Numbered from the stretch's first letter, positions 1 to 8,119 are shown. The stretch is DNA of 41,024 nucleotides from Candidatus Eisenbergiella pullistercoris (GCA_019115665.1 DXDD01000094.1:1-41024); one strand, 5' to 3'. Notes: generated from the letters alone by a model not told the origin. Numbers and translations: made by a program.

Positions 1-33
1 TAGTGGGGCTGGCTGTCGGAAATGGAGGACACT

Positions 34-282
34 ATGTTAAGACAGACCACCCGAAACCTTATTACCGCCCTTTATCCGAGATTATCCCACGAGGACGAGC
101 TGCAAGGTGAGAGCAATTCTATTTCAAACCATAAAGCAATTATAAAGGAATTCCGAAGAAAAAGTATAAGAATATATCCCATAAAATGTAAGATTATGAA
201 ATATTTGACGGCCAGAGGGGGATATGCTATGCTCAGAGAACAGAACGGGAAAAGGGGAGGGAGATATGCCGATCTATTTTAA
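34..282 (+). pseudogene. Truncated large serine recombinase (N-terminal fossil)
   Basis: About the first 33 residues after the ATG at 34 (preceded by GGAGG) match the start of the large serine recombinases carried by conjugative and mobilisable transposons of gut Clostridia: TTRNLITALYPRLSHEDE followed by LQGESNSISN. The YPRLSHEDE segment is the resolvase-family motif that holds the usual catalytic region start. After about position 132 the reading frame continues into AT-rich sequence that does not resemble a recombinase, and it stops at 282, overlapping the next gene. A complete enzyme would be about 500-560 residues, so nearly everything is lost. It is most likely the scar of a mobile element that was excised or deleted. 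The match is recalled from family knowledge, not searched. Confidence 0.72.
205..233 (+). promoter_or_regulatory. Candidate sigma-A promoter for the AraC-like gene
   Basis: TTGACG (205-210), a 17-base spacer, and TATGCT (228-233). The predicted transcript would start near 240 and give a short leader to the ATG at 266. This position also argues against the upstream in-frame ATG at 224, which lies inside the promoter. Confidence 0.5.
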
Positions 283-832
283 CAGCACATTGAGCAGAGA
301 GCCCTTTCAGTTCGATTCTCTCGGTATCCGCTGGGAACAGGAGCCAAACCGCAGGCCGAAGGGTTTTCCCCTGTATCATTACCTGCAGACGGAGAAGGGA
401 GTCGGCTCTGTCACCGTAGGGAAAGAAACCTATTTTCTGGAGGAGGACAGGGGGATCCTGCTGGCCCCGGGCGTACCTCATGAATATCATGGAGAGGGCG
501 GCGGATGGACCACTCTTTTTGCCACCTTCAGCGGCCTGCTGCAGGACAGCATTCCAACGCTTCTTCGGAATGCGCAGGTCCTGCTGGCGGAGGGAGAAAA
601 GGGACATGCGATCCGGAATATCGTACAGAAAGCGGCGAAGTGCTTTGAGGAGACGCCGGTCAACCTGTACCAGGCCTCTCTGTATAGCTACCAGCTTCTT
701 CTGCTTCTTTCGGACAGAAGGGTTCAGGTCATTGCCAATGAGGTGGGATACAGCGATACCAGCCATTTTATCCAGATGTTCCGAAAGACGGCGGGAATGA
801 CGCCGGGAACGTTCCGGAGGATACATCTGTAG
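266..832 (+). pseudogene. AraC-family regulator with internal loss of the first HTH
   Basis: 188 residues from the ATG at 266, chosen because GGGGAGGGAG lies just upstream. Residues 1-130 form an AraC-type cupin sensor domain (GILLAPGVPHEYHGEG motif), and the helical linker ends in YSYQLLLLLSD. The protein then jumps straight into the second helix-turn-helix: VQVIANEVGYSDTSHFIQMF and the closing PGTFRR. A normal family member is about 270-300 residues with two HTH motifs; here roughly 65-90 residues, including HTH1 and the connecting helix, are missing, although the frame is kept. DNA binding is therefore doubtful. It lies 13 bases before a two-component system and may once have regulated it or a lost neighbour. 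It could still act as a sensor-domain fragment. Confidence 0.75.
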
Positions 833-845
833 GAGAGGAGATACC

Positions 846-1550
846 ATGCAATATACGATTCTGATCGCGGAGGACGACGGGGATATCGTCGAGCTTCTGC
901 GCCTGTACCTGGAAAACAGCGGCTACCGCGTCATATCCGCCGACAATGGGGAAAAAGCGCTGGAGCTGATGAAAAGAGAGCATGTGGATCTGGCGCTTCT
1001 GGATGTGATGATGCCCCGGATGGACGGCTATGAGCTGACCAGAAGGATCCGGCAGATCAGCAATATCCCCATCCTGATCCTGTCGGCAAAGGACCAGGAT
1101 TACGACCGGATTCTGGGGCTGAATCTGGGAGCGGACGACTATCTGACCAAGCCCTTTAACCCCATGGAGGTGGCGGCCCGGATCCATTCCAATCTCAGGC
1201 GCTTCTATGAGCTGGGAGCGGCGGCAAACGACGCGGGACGGCCGGAGAGACTTACGCTTGGCGAGCTGTGTCTGGACGCGGGGGCAATGACGGTAACCAA
1301 AAACGGAAAGCAGATTTTTCTGACGCCGACGGAATATAAAATCCTGCTGAAGCTGATGCGTTCCCCGGGCCGGGTTTATACGAAGGCGCAGATCTATGAG
1401 AGCATCAACGGGGAATTTTTTGAAAACGACGATAAGACGATGATGGTCCATATCTCCAAACTGCGGGAAAAGATCGAGGATGATCCCAAAAATCCGCGGT
1501 ATATCAAAACGGTAAGGGGGCTGGGATATAAAATTGAAGACCGGAAATAG
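846..1550 (+). CDS. OmpR/PhoB-family response regulator
   Basis: 234 residues, the usual family length. The receiver domain spans about 1-118, with the acidic pair in IAEDDGD, the phospho-acceptor D53 in LLDVMMPRMDGYEL and K102 in LTKPF. A winged-helix output domain follows at about 135-230 (LTPTEYKILLKLM, and the closing YIKTVRGLGYKIE). GGAGAGGAG precedes the start. It overlaps the kinase gene by 17 bases, so the two are translationally coupled and surely a cognate pair. It should bind DNA as a dimer after phosphorylation by the kinase. The signal and regulon cannot be read from sequence; the pair lacks a neighbouring ABC transporter of the antibiotic-sensing type. Confidence 0.93.
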   Translation: MQYTILIAEDDGDIVELLRLYLENSGYRVISADNGEKALELMKREHVDLALLDVMMPRMDGYELTRRIRQISNIPILILSAKDQDYDRILGLNLGADDYLTKPFNPMEVAARIHSNLRRFYELGAAANDAGRPERLTLGELCLDAGAMTVTKNGKQIFLTPTEYKILLKLMRSPGRVYTKAQIYESINGEFFENDDKTMMVHISKLREKIEDDPKNPRYIKTVRGLGYKIEDRK

Positions 1551-3159
1551 AAGAAGGGAGGACCTGTTCCGTTTCCTGGCGGAAAATTATGTGTTTTTCA
1601 CCGTGATGAATCTGGTGATCCTGACGGGAATTTATCTGGTGCTCTCGGCGTACGGGAAGCATGTGGCTCCCACCCCGGACGCGGCCGGGCTTCTGGAAGC
1701 GCTTCCGGACGTTTCGGACCAGGAGCTTGGCCGCCTGCAGGTATCCGCCTGGCTGGGGAGAGATTTCGGATTTCTGGCGCTGGACGGGGAAGGAAACGTG
1801 CTGTGCAGGCAGGGAGATGCCGGGGACAGCTCCTTTCCGGAAGAGACGCTCGCCTGTATCCCGGATTATTATGCGGACAGCCGTGTGCTGGCCGCGGAGC
1901 TGCCGGAAGGGGGATATCTGCTGACCCGCGCGGCCTATCTGGAGGACGAAAGCCTCGCCATCACGGGCTACGCGTTCCTGGATGAGAACCGGGCGTGGAA
2001 ATCAGGCACAATTCTCGAAAGGGAAAGTCCGTTTACGGCGGAAGAACTGGAGTACCTGATGGGCCGCGACGGACAGGGGCGCAGCATCTACCGGCATTCC
2101 TATGAGAATCCGGAGGGCCTTTTCAGACAGGCGGTATTCTGGATGAGGGAAGCGGGTTCTAAGGAATACCGCCTGTTTTACCGGGTGGTGGACGGGATCA
2201 AATGGTTTATCCTTCCGATCTATCTCGGCACGGCGGCCTTCTGCATTTTCTGGCTGAGCCGGCGGGTGAAGCGGCTGCTTGCCCCGCTGAACGCCGCCGC
2301 AGCCAATCTGGCCGCCGACCGGCCCAGCGGGCTGGAGGGCTACAGCGGGCCGGCGGAATTTAAGGAGCTGGCCGATAATTTCCTGTATCTGGAGAAGGCC
2401 CTTCAGAAAAGCGAGGAGGAAAGGCAGCGGCTGGACGGAGAGAAAAGAAAGCTGCTTTCCGACATTTCCCATGACCTGAAGACGCCCGTTACGGTGATCC
2501 AGGGCTATGCGTCCGCGCTGCGCGACGGCCTGACGGCGCCGGAGGATCAGAAAAAGTATCTGGATGCCATTTCAAAAAAAGCAGACCGGGTCAGCGAGCT
2601 GCTTCAGACCTTTCATGAGTACAGCCGTCTGGACCGCCCGGATATGCCCGTCAGCAGAAGGCAGGAGGATCTCTGCGGGCTGGTTCGGGAATATTTCGCG
2701 GAACGGTATCAGGAGCTGGAGCTTGCGGGATTTGAGGTGGAAGCGTCCATTCCGGAAGAAAGCATCCCGGTCTGTGCGGACCGGGCGCTTCTCAGACGCG
2801 CCATGGAGAACATCGTGAACAACGCGGCCGCCTACAATCCGCCCGGAACGAAGCTGACGGTAGAGGTGGCAGAAGAAGAAGGACGCGCGAAGATCCGGAT
2901 CGCGGACGACGGGATCGGAATCCCGGAGGAGCTGAAGCGGGATCTGTTCCGGCCCTTTGCGACCGGGGACGCGGCGCGGGGGAGCGGACACGGTTCGGGG
3001 CTGGGCCTCGCGATCACCGCGAAGATCCTGGAGCTTCATGGGGGAAGCGTGCGGCTGGAAGAGCCCTCTCCTTTTGGAAAGGGCGCGTCCTTCCTTCTGG
3101 TTCTTCCGCTGGAACAGCCCGACGGGACATCGCCGCGGCGTCATACTGCCAGGACCTGA
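1534..3159 (+). CDS. Membrane sensor histidine kinase
   Basis: 541 residues from a TTG start at 1534; no ATG lies in a better place, and the overlap with the response regulator supports coupling. TM1 is at about 17-38, a poorly conserved extracytoplasmic sensor at 40-222, TM2 at 224-241 (WFILPIYLGTAAFCIFWL), then a HAMP-like/coiled-coil linker. The dimerisation domain has SDISHDLKTPVTVIQGYASA with phospho-His H313. The ATPase domain shows the N box (NIVNNAAAYN, about 425), G1 (DDGIGIPEE, about 458) and G2 (GSGHGSGLGLAI, about 486). All catalytic boxes are present, so it is expected to be active and to phosphorylate D53 of the upstream regulator. The stimulus is unknown. Confidence 0.93.
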   Translation: MKTGNRRREDLFRFLAENYVFFTVMNLVILTGIYLVLSAYGKHVAPTPDAAGLLEALPDVSDQELGRLQVSAWLGRDFGFLALDGEGNVLCRQGDAGDSSFPEETLACIPDYYADSRVLAAELPEGGYLLTRAAYLEDESLAITGYAFLDENRAWKSGTILERESPFTAEELEYLMGRDGQGRSIYRHSYENPEGLFRQAVFWMREAGSKEYRLFYRVVDGIKWFILPIYLGTAAFCIFWLSRRVKRLLAPLNAAAANLAADRPSGLEGYSGPAEFKELADNFLYLEKALQKSEEERQRLDGEKRKLLSDISHDLKTPVTVIQGYASALRDGLTAPEDQKKYLDAISKKADRVSELLQTFHEYSRLDRPDMPVSRRQEDLCGLVREYFAERYQELELAGFEVEASIPEESIPVCADRALLRRAMENIVNNAAAYNPPGTKLTVEVAEEEGRAKIRIADDGIGIPEELKRDLFRPFATGDAARGSGHGSGLGLAITAKILELHGGSVRLEEPSPFGKGASFLLVLPLEQPDGTSPRRHTART

Positions 3160-3199
3160 CATCGTCGTGGCACGGCGCAGTATCGCCGCGGCGCGGAAT

Positions 3200-3229
3200 T
3201 TGACAGGAATCCTTCCTCTGGCTTATAAT
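3200..3229 (+). promoter_or_regulatory. Consensus sigma-A promoter before hicB-like gene
   Basis: TTGACA (3200-3205), an 18-base spacer, and TATAAT (3224-3229): both hexamers match the consensus exactly. The following gene starts at 3262, giving a leader of about 25 bases with GGGAGGTTG as ribosome-binding site. No operator repeat is obvious around it. Confidence 0.75.
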
Positions 3230-3261
3230 GGGACGGAAATCATTCGGGAGGTTGTAAGACA

Positions 3262-3540
3262 ATGACATTTGTATATCCTGCTGTTTTTACCCCGCAGGCG
3301 GATGGGAGCGGATACCGCGCCAGTTTTCCGGATCTGGCCTGCTGTGAGGCGTTCGGCGCCGATATGGAGGACGCAATTGAAAATGCCATGGAGGCGGCCT
3401 ATAACTGGATTCTCTCCGAGCTGGAGGAGGACGACTGCTTTCTGCCGAACCAGACGGCGATTGAGGACATTCCTCTTGGAGAGGGAGAAGTGGCGCGCAA
3501 AATCATGGTGCGCGTGAAACTGCTTCCGGACAGTGAATGA
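3262..3540 (+). CDS. HicB-family protein (orphan antitoxin-like)
   Basis: 92 residues. The N-terminal half has the HicB fold signature: a YPAVFTPQADGSGYRASFPD strand pair, then AxGxDxEDAIENAMEA, the helix following the partial RNase-H-like sheet. The C-terminus carries no clear ribbon-helix-helix or HTH. HicB proteins normally neutralise the HicA mRNA interferase, but no HicA ORF of about 60-80 residues is visible on either side, so this is a solitary copy. It has its own very strong promoter. Solitary HicB-like proteins are common in Clostridia and may have other roles. Confidence 0.8.
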   Translation: MTFVYPAVFTPQADGSGYRASFPDLACCEAFGADMEDAIENAMEAAYNWILSELEEDDCFLPNQTAIEDIPLGEGEVARKIMVRVKLLPDSE

Positions 3541-3572
3541 GACGAGACCCAAAATATCGTGCAGAGTCACAG

Positions 3573-3656
3573 TTGACTTATATCGTAATTTTATTATGAA
3601 TATTTTTTGAATGTTCATCAAAATCCATTGACTTACATCGTAATTATATTTACAAT
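3573..3656 (+). promoter_or_regulatory. abiE promoter with duplicated operator-like element
   Basis: The element TTGACTTAYATCGTAATT occurs twice, at 3573-3590 and 3628-3645, 55 bases apart. The second copy supplies a promoter: TTGACT (3628-3633), 17 bases, TACAAT (3651-3656). Each copy contains an imperfect inverted repeat (TCGTAAT with ATTATGA in the first). AbiEi antitoxins of this type are known to repress their own promoters by binding repeats, so the two copies are a plausible autoregulatory operator. The stretch is far richer in A and T than the neighbouring genes. Confidence 0.6.
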
Positions 3657-3687
3657 ATTATTCAGTTGTTATAAGCGAGGTGAGTAT

Positions 3688-4281
3688 ATGGATTACATGG
3701 CTGAAATCGCCGCTATTGCAAAATCACATGGCGGAATCATTGAAACGAAAACGGCAGCACAACGCGGCATCTCCAAAGCGATGCTTTATAAGTTGTGCAA
3801 AGAAGATAAAATCCATCGCATTGTAAAAGGGCAGTACATTCTTCCAGACGATATGCAGGATGAACTGCTGGCGATCAGTAATCGTTCTGAAAAGGTCATT
3901 TTTTCTCACGAAACGGCACTTTACCTTCACGGAATTTCTGACCGTACACCGTTTGAACATACAATTACTGCGCCATCCGGTTGTATTCCATCAGCGGCAA
4001 TTAAATCTGAATGTAAGGTATATTACATCAAGCCTGAATTGTTTGAACTTGGAAAAACAACACTGAGAACACCTTCGGGAAATAACGTCCCTGCATACGA
4101 TCTTGAACGTACAATCTGTGATGTGATTCGCAGCCGCAATAAACTGGGAACAGAAACGTTTCTGGCAGCCTTAAAACTGTATGCGGTTAACCCAAAGAAA
4201 GATTTGAATAAGCTGAACTCTTATGCAAAAAAGATGCGGGTATCTAATGTCCTGCGTCAGTATCTGGAGGTGCTTCTGTGA
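3688..4281 (+). CDS. abiEi: Type IV toxin-antitoxin, AbiEi-family antitoxin
   Basis: 197 residues from the ATG at 3688 (preceded by GCGAGGTGAG); the upstream in-frame ATG at 3607 lies in the promoter region and is rejected. The N-terminus is a small winged-HTH (HGGIIETKTAAQRGISKAML), followed by IVKGQYILPDD, the SHETALYLHGISDRTP motif and YDLERTICDVIRSR, all typical of AbiEi. It should repress the operon and counteract the AbiEii nucleotidyltransferase in phage defence. It overlaps the toxin gene by four bases (GTGA). The gene is AT-rich compared with its surroundings, a sign of transfer. The antitoxin looks intact although its toxin partner is broken. Confidence 0.88.
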   Translation: MDYMAEIAAIAKSHGGIIETKTAAQRGISKAMLYKLCKEDKIHRIVKGQYILPDDMQDELLAISNRSEKVIFSHETALYLHGISDRTPFEHTITAPSGCIPSAAIKSECKVYYIKPELFELGKTTLRTPSGNNVPAYDLERTICDVIRSRNKLGTETFLAALKLYAVNPKKDLNKLNSYAKKMRVSNVLRQYLEVLL

Positions 4282-4890
4282 GTGAAGCAATGAGTCTGAA
4301 AGCAAAAATTCGCAATATTGCCAGACAGAAGAATATCCCTGCGCAGGTCATTTTGCAGAACTACATGTTTGAACGTCTGCTCGTCCGCCTTTCTGCTTCC
4401 GAATACAAAGAAAAATTTGTGTTAAAGGGTGGTATGCTGGTAGCCGCGATTGTTGGGCTCGACAACCGGGCAACTATCCATGGGCGACGCTATCACGCCT
4501 CATGCGGTACAGTATAGCTTCTCTGAAATATTTAATGACGGGAAATCCTATGAACTGTGGGCATACAATATCGAAACTGTGATGGCCGAAAAGGTGGAAA
4601 CGATCCTGCGCCGCGGCGTGTTCAACACCCGGCCAAGAGATTTTTACGATGCCTACATACTGACTACAACACAAAGATTCGATAAGGCAGTATTTGCAGA
4701 GGCTCTGAAGGCAACTGCAAACCATCGTGGTACCGCTCAGCAGATAGCAGATATTCCCTCTATTCTTCACAACATCGAAGAAAGCCCGGAACTCCAAATA
4801 ATGTGGGATAAGTATTGCAGGCAGTTCGCATATGCCAAAGAAATCAAATATACGTCGGTTATGACTGCTTTAAGACAATTGTTATTATAA
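4278..4890 (+). pseudogene. abiEii: AbiEii-family toxin, internally deleted and frameshifted
   Basis: A GTG start at 4278 (TGGAGGTGC upstream) opens a normal AbiEii N-terminus: FERLLVRLSASEYKEKFVLK then GGMLVAAIVGLDNRAT. The family normally continues with the paired-Asp nucleotidyltransferase site (MDMDATIKG type) and about 80-90 more residues. Here the sequence jumps, near 4479-4485, to the motif GDAITPHAVQYSFSE that belongs beyond that section, and in another frame. The first frame stops at 4517; the rest, from AYNIETVMAEKVETILRRG and NTRPRDFYDAYI, is readable in frame 4450-4890. The catalytic Asp residues are gone, so the toxin must be dead. The deletion length cannot be measured without a homologue. 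Confidence 0.85.
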
Positions 4891-4926
4891 CTGTTTTACG
4901 GGCTCCTGCCGTTTGATCCCTGCTTT

Positions 4927-5307
4927 TTATTGTCCGATTTCCTTTGTCCGAATATGCCGTTTAATCGCTTCAAAGCTTTCCGCGCTGATGACATGCTCGA
5001 TGCGGCAGGCATCTTCTGTGGCGGTTTCCGGATCGACGCCGAGGCGGATGAGCCAGTCGGAGAGAAGCTCGTGTCTTTCATAAATCATCTCCGCGATGGC
5101 CCGTCCGCTTTCCGTCAGGGTGATGAAGCCTTCCTTCGACACCACGATGTGCTCCTTTTCTCTCAGGTTTTTCATGGCCACGCTGACGCTGGACTTCTTG
5201 AATCCCAGTTCTTCGGCGATATCTACGGAACGGACGGCCGGATGCTTTTTGCTCAGAATGAGGATCGTTTCCAGATAGTTTTCTGCTGATTCATTTACAT
5301 GTATCAT
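4927..5307 (-). CDS. DtxR/MntR-family metal-dependent repressor
   Basis: 126 residues from the ATG at 5307, preceded by AAGGGTGAG; the longer frame to 5409 has no supporting site. The winged HTH is at about 5-65 (SAENYLETILILSKKHPAVR, SVDIAEELGFKKSSVSVAMK). The metal-binding and dimerisation helices follow, with YERHELLSDWLIRLGV and EDACRIEHVISAESFEAIKR, where E/H/C residues would bind Fe(II) or Mn(II). No SH3-like third domain is present, as in MntR-type members. It closes the feo cluster on the same strand, so it most likely represses feoAB when iron is plentiful; the operator-like sites at 8065 and 8460 are candidate targets. Manganese regulation is the alternative. Confidence 0.9.
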   Translation of the reverse strand: MIHVNESAENYLETILILSKKHPAVRSVDIAEELGFKKSSVSVAMKNLREKEHIVVSKEGFITLTESGRAIAEMIYERHELLSDWLIRLGVDPETATEDACRIEHVISAESFEAIKRHIRTKEIGQ

Positions 5308-5536
5308 ACGCTCACCCTTATTTCCCTTTCCTGTCTTCCTTTTGATGGGCTGCCCGAATATGATCGATGCGGACCGGGAAAGATTCCGTCCGGCAGATTT
5401 TATAATCATATTACCTTAAAACCTGCCGGCTGACAAGTCCGATTCCGATGCGACGCAGAAAGGACGCAGAAAGGCCCGGGGAGCGGGCCGCTGTCCGCCG
5501 GTCTGCCGGTGAACAGCGGCGGGAGCTGCCTGCAGT

Positions 5537-5911
5537 TCAGGATATGGCCGTAACATGATAGCCGGCTTTTTCCACGGCGCTTTTCAGAACCGAATCGTCT
5601 ACCTGGCGGCTGCAGGAAACCAGCGCCCTGCCTCTGGAAAGCTTTACCTGCGCGCTGACGCCGTCGATCCGGTTCAGACACTGTGTTACGCTCATGGCGC
5701 AGTGTTCGCAGTGCATGCCGTCTATGGACAGGGTCTTTTTGCAGACGACGGGGCCGTCCAGCTTTTTCCTGGGAAGGGAGCCGCTGCCGGAGCATTTTCC
5801 GCCGGCAGGGCAGCCGATGCATTTCGCCCCGCTTTTTTTCGCCCGGATGATATAAAAAACCGCGCCGCCGACGATCAGCACCAGAATGACGCTTACAATC
5901 AGATTTGTCAT
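5537..5911 (-). CDS. FeoB-associated Cys-rich membrane protein fused to HMA domain
   Basis: 124 residues from the ATG at 5911 (AAGGAGG nine bases upstream). Residues 1-22 are one membrane helix (TNLIVSVILVLIVGGAVFYI), followed by a Cys-rich patch (KCIGCPAGGKCSG), which together are the FeoB-associated Cys-rich membrane protein family that usually follows feoB and is often only 45-60 residues. The C-terminal 70 residues are a heavy-metal-associated domain: GMHCEHCAMSVTQCLNRIDG with the CxxC metal site (slightly altered from GMxCxxC), ending GYHVTAIS. The fusion joins iron-transport accessory and copper-chaperone-like parts. Role: probably metal handling at the inner face of the membrane beside FeoB; this is inference. 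Confidence 0.85.
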   Translation of the reverse strand: MTNLIVSVILVLIVGGAVFYIIRAKKSGAKCIGCPAGGKCSGSGSLPRKKLDGPVVCKKTLSIDGMHCEHCAMSVTQCLNRIDGVSAQVKLSRGRALVSCSRQVDDSVLKSAVEKAGYHVTAIS

Positions 5912-5935
5912 AGCTATTCCTCCTTCGATCGGCGG

Positions 5936-6016
5936 CCTGCGGCATAAATGCCGCAGGCTGCCCTTCGGGCTTATCGCGCAAAACAGTGGACAAAGAAGGC
6001 GTCCTTTGTCCACTGT
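5936..6016 (-). other. Three tandem stem-loops between feoB and the Cys-rich gene
   Basis: 5936-5957 is a near-perfect inverted repeat (CCTGCGGCAT with its complement). 5960-5970 is a small GCCC/GGGC hairpin. 5983-6016 is a 13-bp perfect stem (ACAGTGGACAAAG) with an 8-base loop. None ends in a clear U-run in the minus direction, so these look like mRNA-processing or stability elements, or leaky terminators, separating feoB from the downstream gene. Confidence 0.6.
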
Positions 6017-6040
6017 CTGCCATCATGATATCTTCTCTGT

Positions 6041-8044
6041 TTACGCCTGTGCGCCCAGCTTATATTCCGCCGCGAATTCCTTATCGGATACGCGGATCCG
6101 CCAGACGATCACCGCCGCGAATACCAGCACCGCGATCAGGCCGGGAACAAAGCCGGTTCCCAGAGCGCCGGTCGTTATGAGGGTTCCGATCTGATAGACC
6201 AGGAAGGCCACGGTATAGCCGGTCGCAAGCTGGAGGCAGATGCCGCCGAGCAGCCATTTCCCGCTCTTCATTTCAGAGTTCATGGCTCCGAGGGCCGCAA
6301 AGCAGGGCGGGGTATAAAGGTTGAACATCAGGTACGCAAGAGCGGCCGCAGAGGTAAGGCCGAGGACGGACGCCACATCGCCGCCTGCGCCCACAAGCTC
6401 CAGCGCTTCCGTGTCGATCAGGTTCGTAACGCCGTACACCACGGCGAGAGTTCCGACCACGTTTTCCTTCGCGATAAAGCCGGTGATCGCCGCTGCGGCA
6501 AGCTGCCATACGCCGAAGCCGAGAGGGATGAACAGGAGGGCGAAGGGATGGGCGACGCTTGCCAGAATGGAAGTGTTCTCCGCGCCTTCCTCTACCAGCT
6601 GGAACTGCCAGTTGAAGGTCTGCATGATCTGTACCACGGTGTTGCATACCAGGATGATGGTTCCGGCCTTAACGATATAGGCCTTGCCGCGCTCCAGCAT
6701 GGAAACGGCGGCTCTTTTCAGGCTGGGAAGCTTATATTCCGGCAGCTCGATGATGAAGAAGGACTTGCGGTACTTCTGGCCGGTGATCCGCTTTACCAGA
6801 AGAGCGCCGAGGAAGATCAGCACGATGCCCACCAGATACATGGTGGCGGATACCCAGGCGGCATTGGAGAAGAACGCGCCTGCAAACAGTGCGATGACCG
6901 GGATCTTCGCGCCGCAGGGCATGAAGGGCGTCAGCATGGCGGTGGTACGGCGTTCTCTTTCATTACGGATGGTACGGCATGCCATGATTCCGGGAATCGC
7001 GCAGCCGGTGCCGATCACCATGGGAATGATGGATTTGCCGGAAAGGCCGACCCGCTTGAAAATCGGATCAAGAACGACAGTGGCGCGGGCCATATATCCG
7101 CAGTCCTCGAGCAAAGCGATCAGGAAGTACATGACCATGACCAGAGGCAGGAAGCCGACCACCGCGCCGACGCCGCCGATGATGCCGTCCACCAGAAGCG
7201 CGTACAGGAGCGGGTTCGCGTTTTCCAGAAGATTCCCTACCCAGCCCTGGAAGGCTTCGATCCAGGCGACCAGCCAGTCCGCGATGTAGGTCCCGACGGT
7301 GGACTGGGATATGTAGAATACCAGGAAGATGATCACGGCAAAAATCGGAATCCCGATGATCTTGTGGGTGATCACGCCGTCGATCTTATCCTGAAAATTT
7401 TTATCCTTTGTGAAGACTTTTCTTTTTTCCACTTCCGAAACCAGACCGTTGACAAAGGTAAAACGGTTTCTGTCGGCGGCTTCCACCGCGGCGCGGTCAG
7501 TCAGATCAATGTCCTCCTGGACATAAGGAGCCTTCTGCTCTTTGCCGCTTACGGAAACGGCGGCCTGCACAACTTCCTTCAGCCCGTCGTGGCCGGAAGA
7601 GGTGGAGACGGTTTTTACCACCGGGCAGCCAAGCTTCTCGGACAGAAGCTTTTCATTGATCTTCGTCTGCTTCTTATCCGTCAGATCGCTCTTGTTCAGA
7701 GCCACCACGACCGGAACGCCCAGCTCCAGAAGCTGAGTGGTAAAAAACAGGCTGCGGCTTAAATTGGTCGCGTCCACAATGTTGACGATCACATCCGGAT
7801 GCTCGTTTCTCACATAGCTGCTGGTGATGCTTTCCTCCGAGGTAAAGGGAGACATGGAATAGGCGCCCGGAAGGTCTACTGCCACGAGCTCCTCGCCTCC
7901 GTCATAATAAGCCTTTCTGATCAGGCTTTCCTTTCTTTCGACCGTAACCCCGGCCCAGTTTCCGACGCGTTCGTTCCTGCCGGTGAGCGCGTTGTACATG
8001 GTTGTCTTTCCGCTGTTGGGGTTGCCCGCAAAAGCGATTCTCAT
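6041..8044 (-). CDS. feoB: Ferrous iron transporter FeoB
   Basis: 667 residues. The N-terminal G domain has G1 GNPNSGKT (7-14), G3 DLPG (57-60) and G4 NKSD (117-120), with a short helical (GDI) segment to about 215. The membrane part has the conserved Gate and core motifs: GVGAVVGFLPLVMVMYFLIA, LLEDCGYMARA, SIIPMVIGTGCAIPGIMACR and the duplicated ERRTTAMLTPFMPCGAKIPV. It imports Fe(II) across the cytoplasmic membrane and depends on GTP binding. ATG at 8044 is preceded by AAGGAGG. It lies 75 bases after feoA, and an operator-like palindrome sits in that gap. The length fits clostridial FeoB, which is shorter than the 773-residue E. coli protein. Confidence 0.97.
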   Translation of the reverse strand: MRIAFAGNPNSGKTTMYNALTGRNERVGNWAGVTVERKESLIRKAYYDGGEELVAVDLPGAYSMSPFTSEESITSSYVRNEHPDVIVNIVDATNLSRSLFFTTQLLELGVPVVVALNKSDLTDKKQTKINEKLLSEKLGCPVVKTVSTSSGHDGLKEVVQAAVSVSGKEQKAPYVQEDIDLTDRAAVEAADRNRFTFVNGLVSEVEKRKVFTKDKNFQDKIDGVITHKIIGIPIFAVIIFLVFYISQSTVGTYIADWLVAWIEAFQGWVGNLLENANPLLYALLVDGIIGGVGAVVGFLPLVMVMYFLIALLEDCGYMARATVVLDPIFKRVGLSGKSIIPMVIGTGCAIPGIMACRTIRNERERRTTAMLTPFMPCGAKIPVIALFAGAFFSNAAWVSATMYLVGIVLIFLGALLVKRITGQKYRKSFFIIELPEYKLPSLKRAAVSMLERGKAYIVKAGTIILVCNTVVQIMQTFNWQFQLVEEGAENTSILASVAHPFALLFIPLGFGVWQLAAAAITGFIAKENVVGTLAVVYGVTNLIDTEALELVGAGGDVASVLGLTSAAALAYLMFNLYTPPCFAALGAMNSEMKSGKWLLGGICLQLATGYTVAFLVYQIGTLITTGALGTGFVPGLIAVLVFAAVIVWRIRVSDKEFAAEYKLGAQA

Positions 8045-8064
8045 ACCTGTTTTCCTCCTTTATT

Positions 8065-8082
8065 TTAGTTAGAACATACTAA
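8065..8082. promoter_or_regulatory. DtxR-like palindrome between feoA and feoB
   Basis: TTAGTTAGAACATACTAA is an 18-base imperfect palindrome (six of nine pairs) just upstream of the feoB ribosome-binding site. It shares the TTAGTT...CTA pattern with the site over the feoA promoter at 8460-8480. This is the size and style of DtxR/IdeR/MntR operators; binding itself is inferred. Confidence 0.45.
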
Positions 8083-8119
8083 CCGCCAGACTGAAAAAAA
8101 TGGCCGAAGCCACTTTTTC

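Noticed and set aside
5537-6016. The stem-loops downstream of feoB as a standard terminator
   Set aside because: No U-run follows in the minus direction, and the next gene is on the same strand and related in function.
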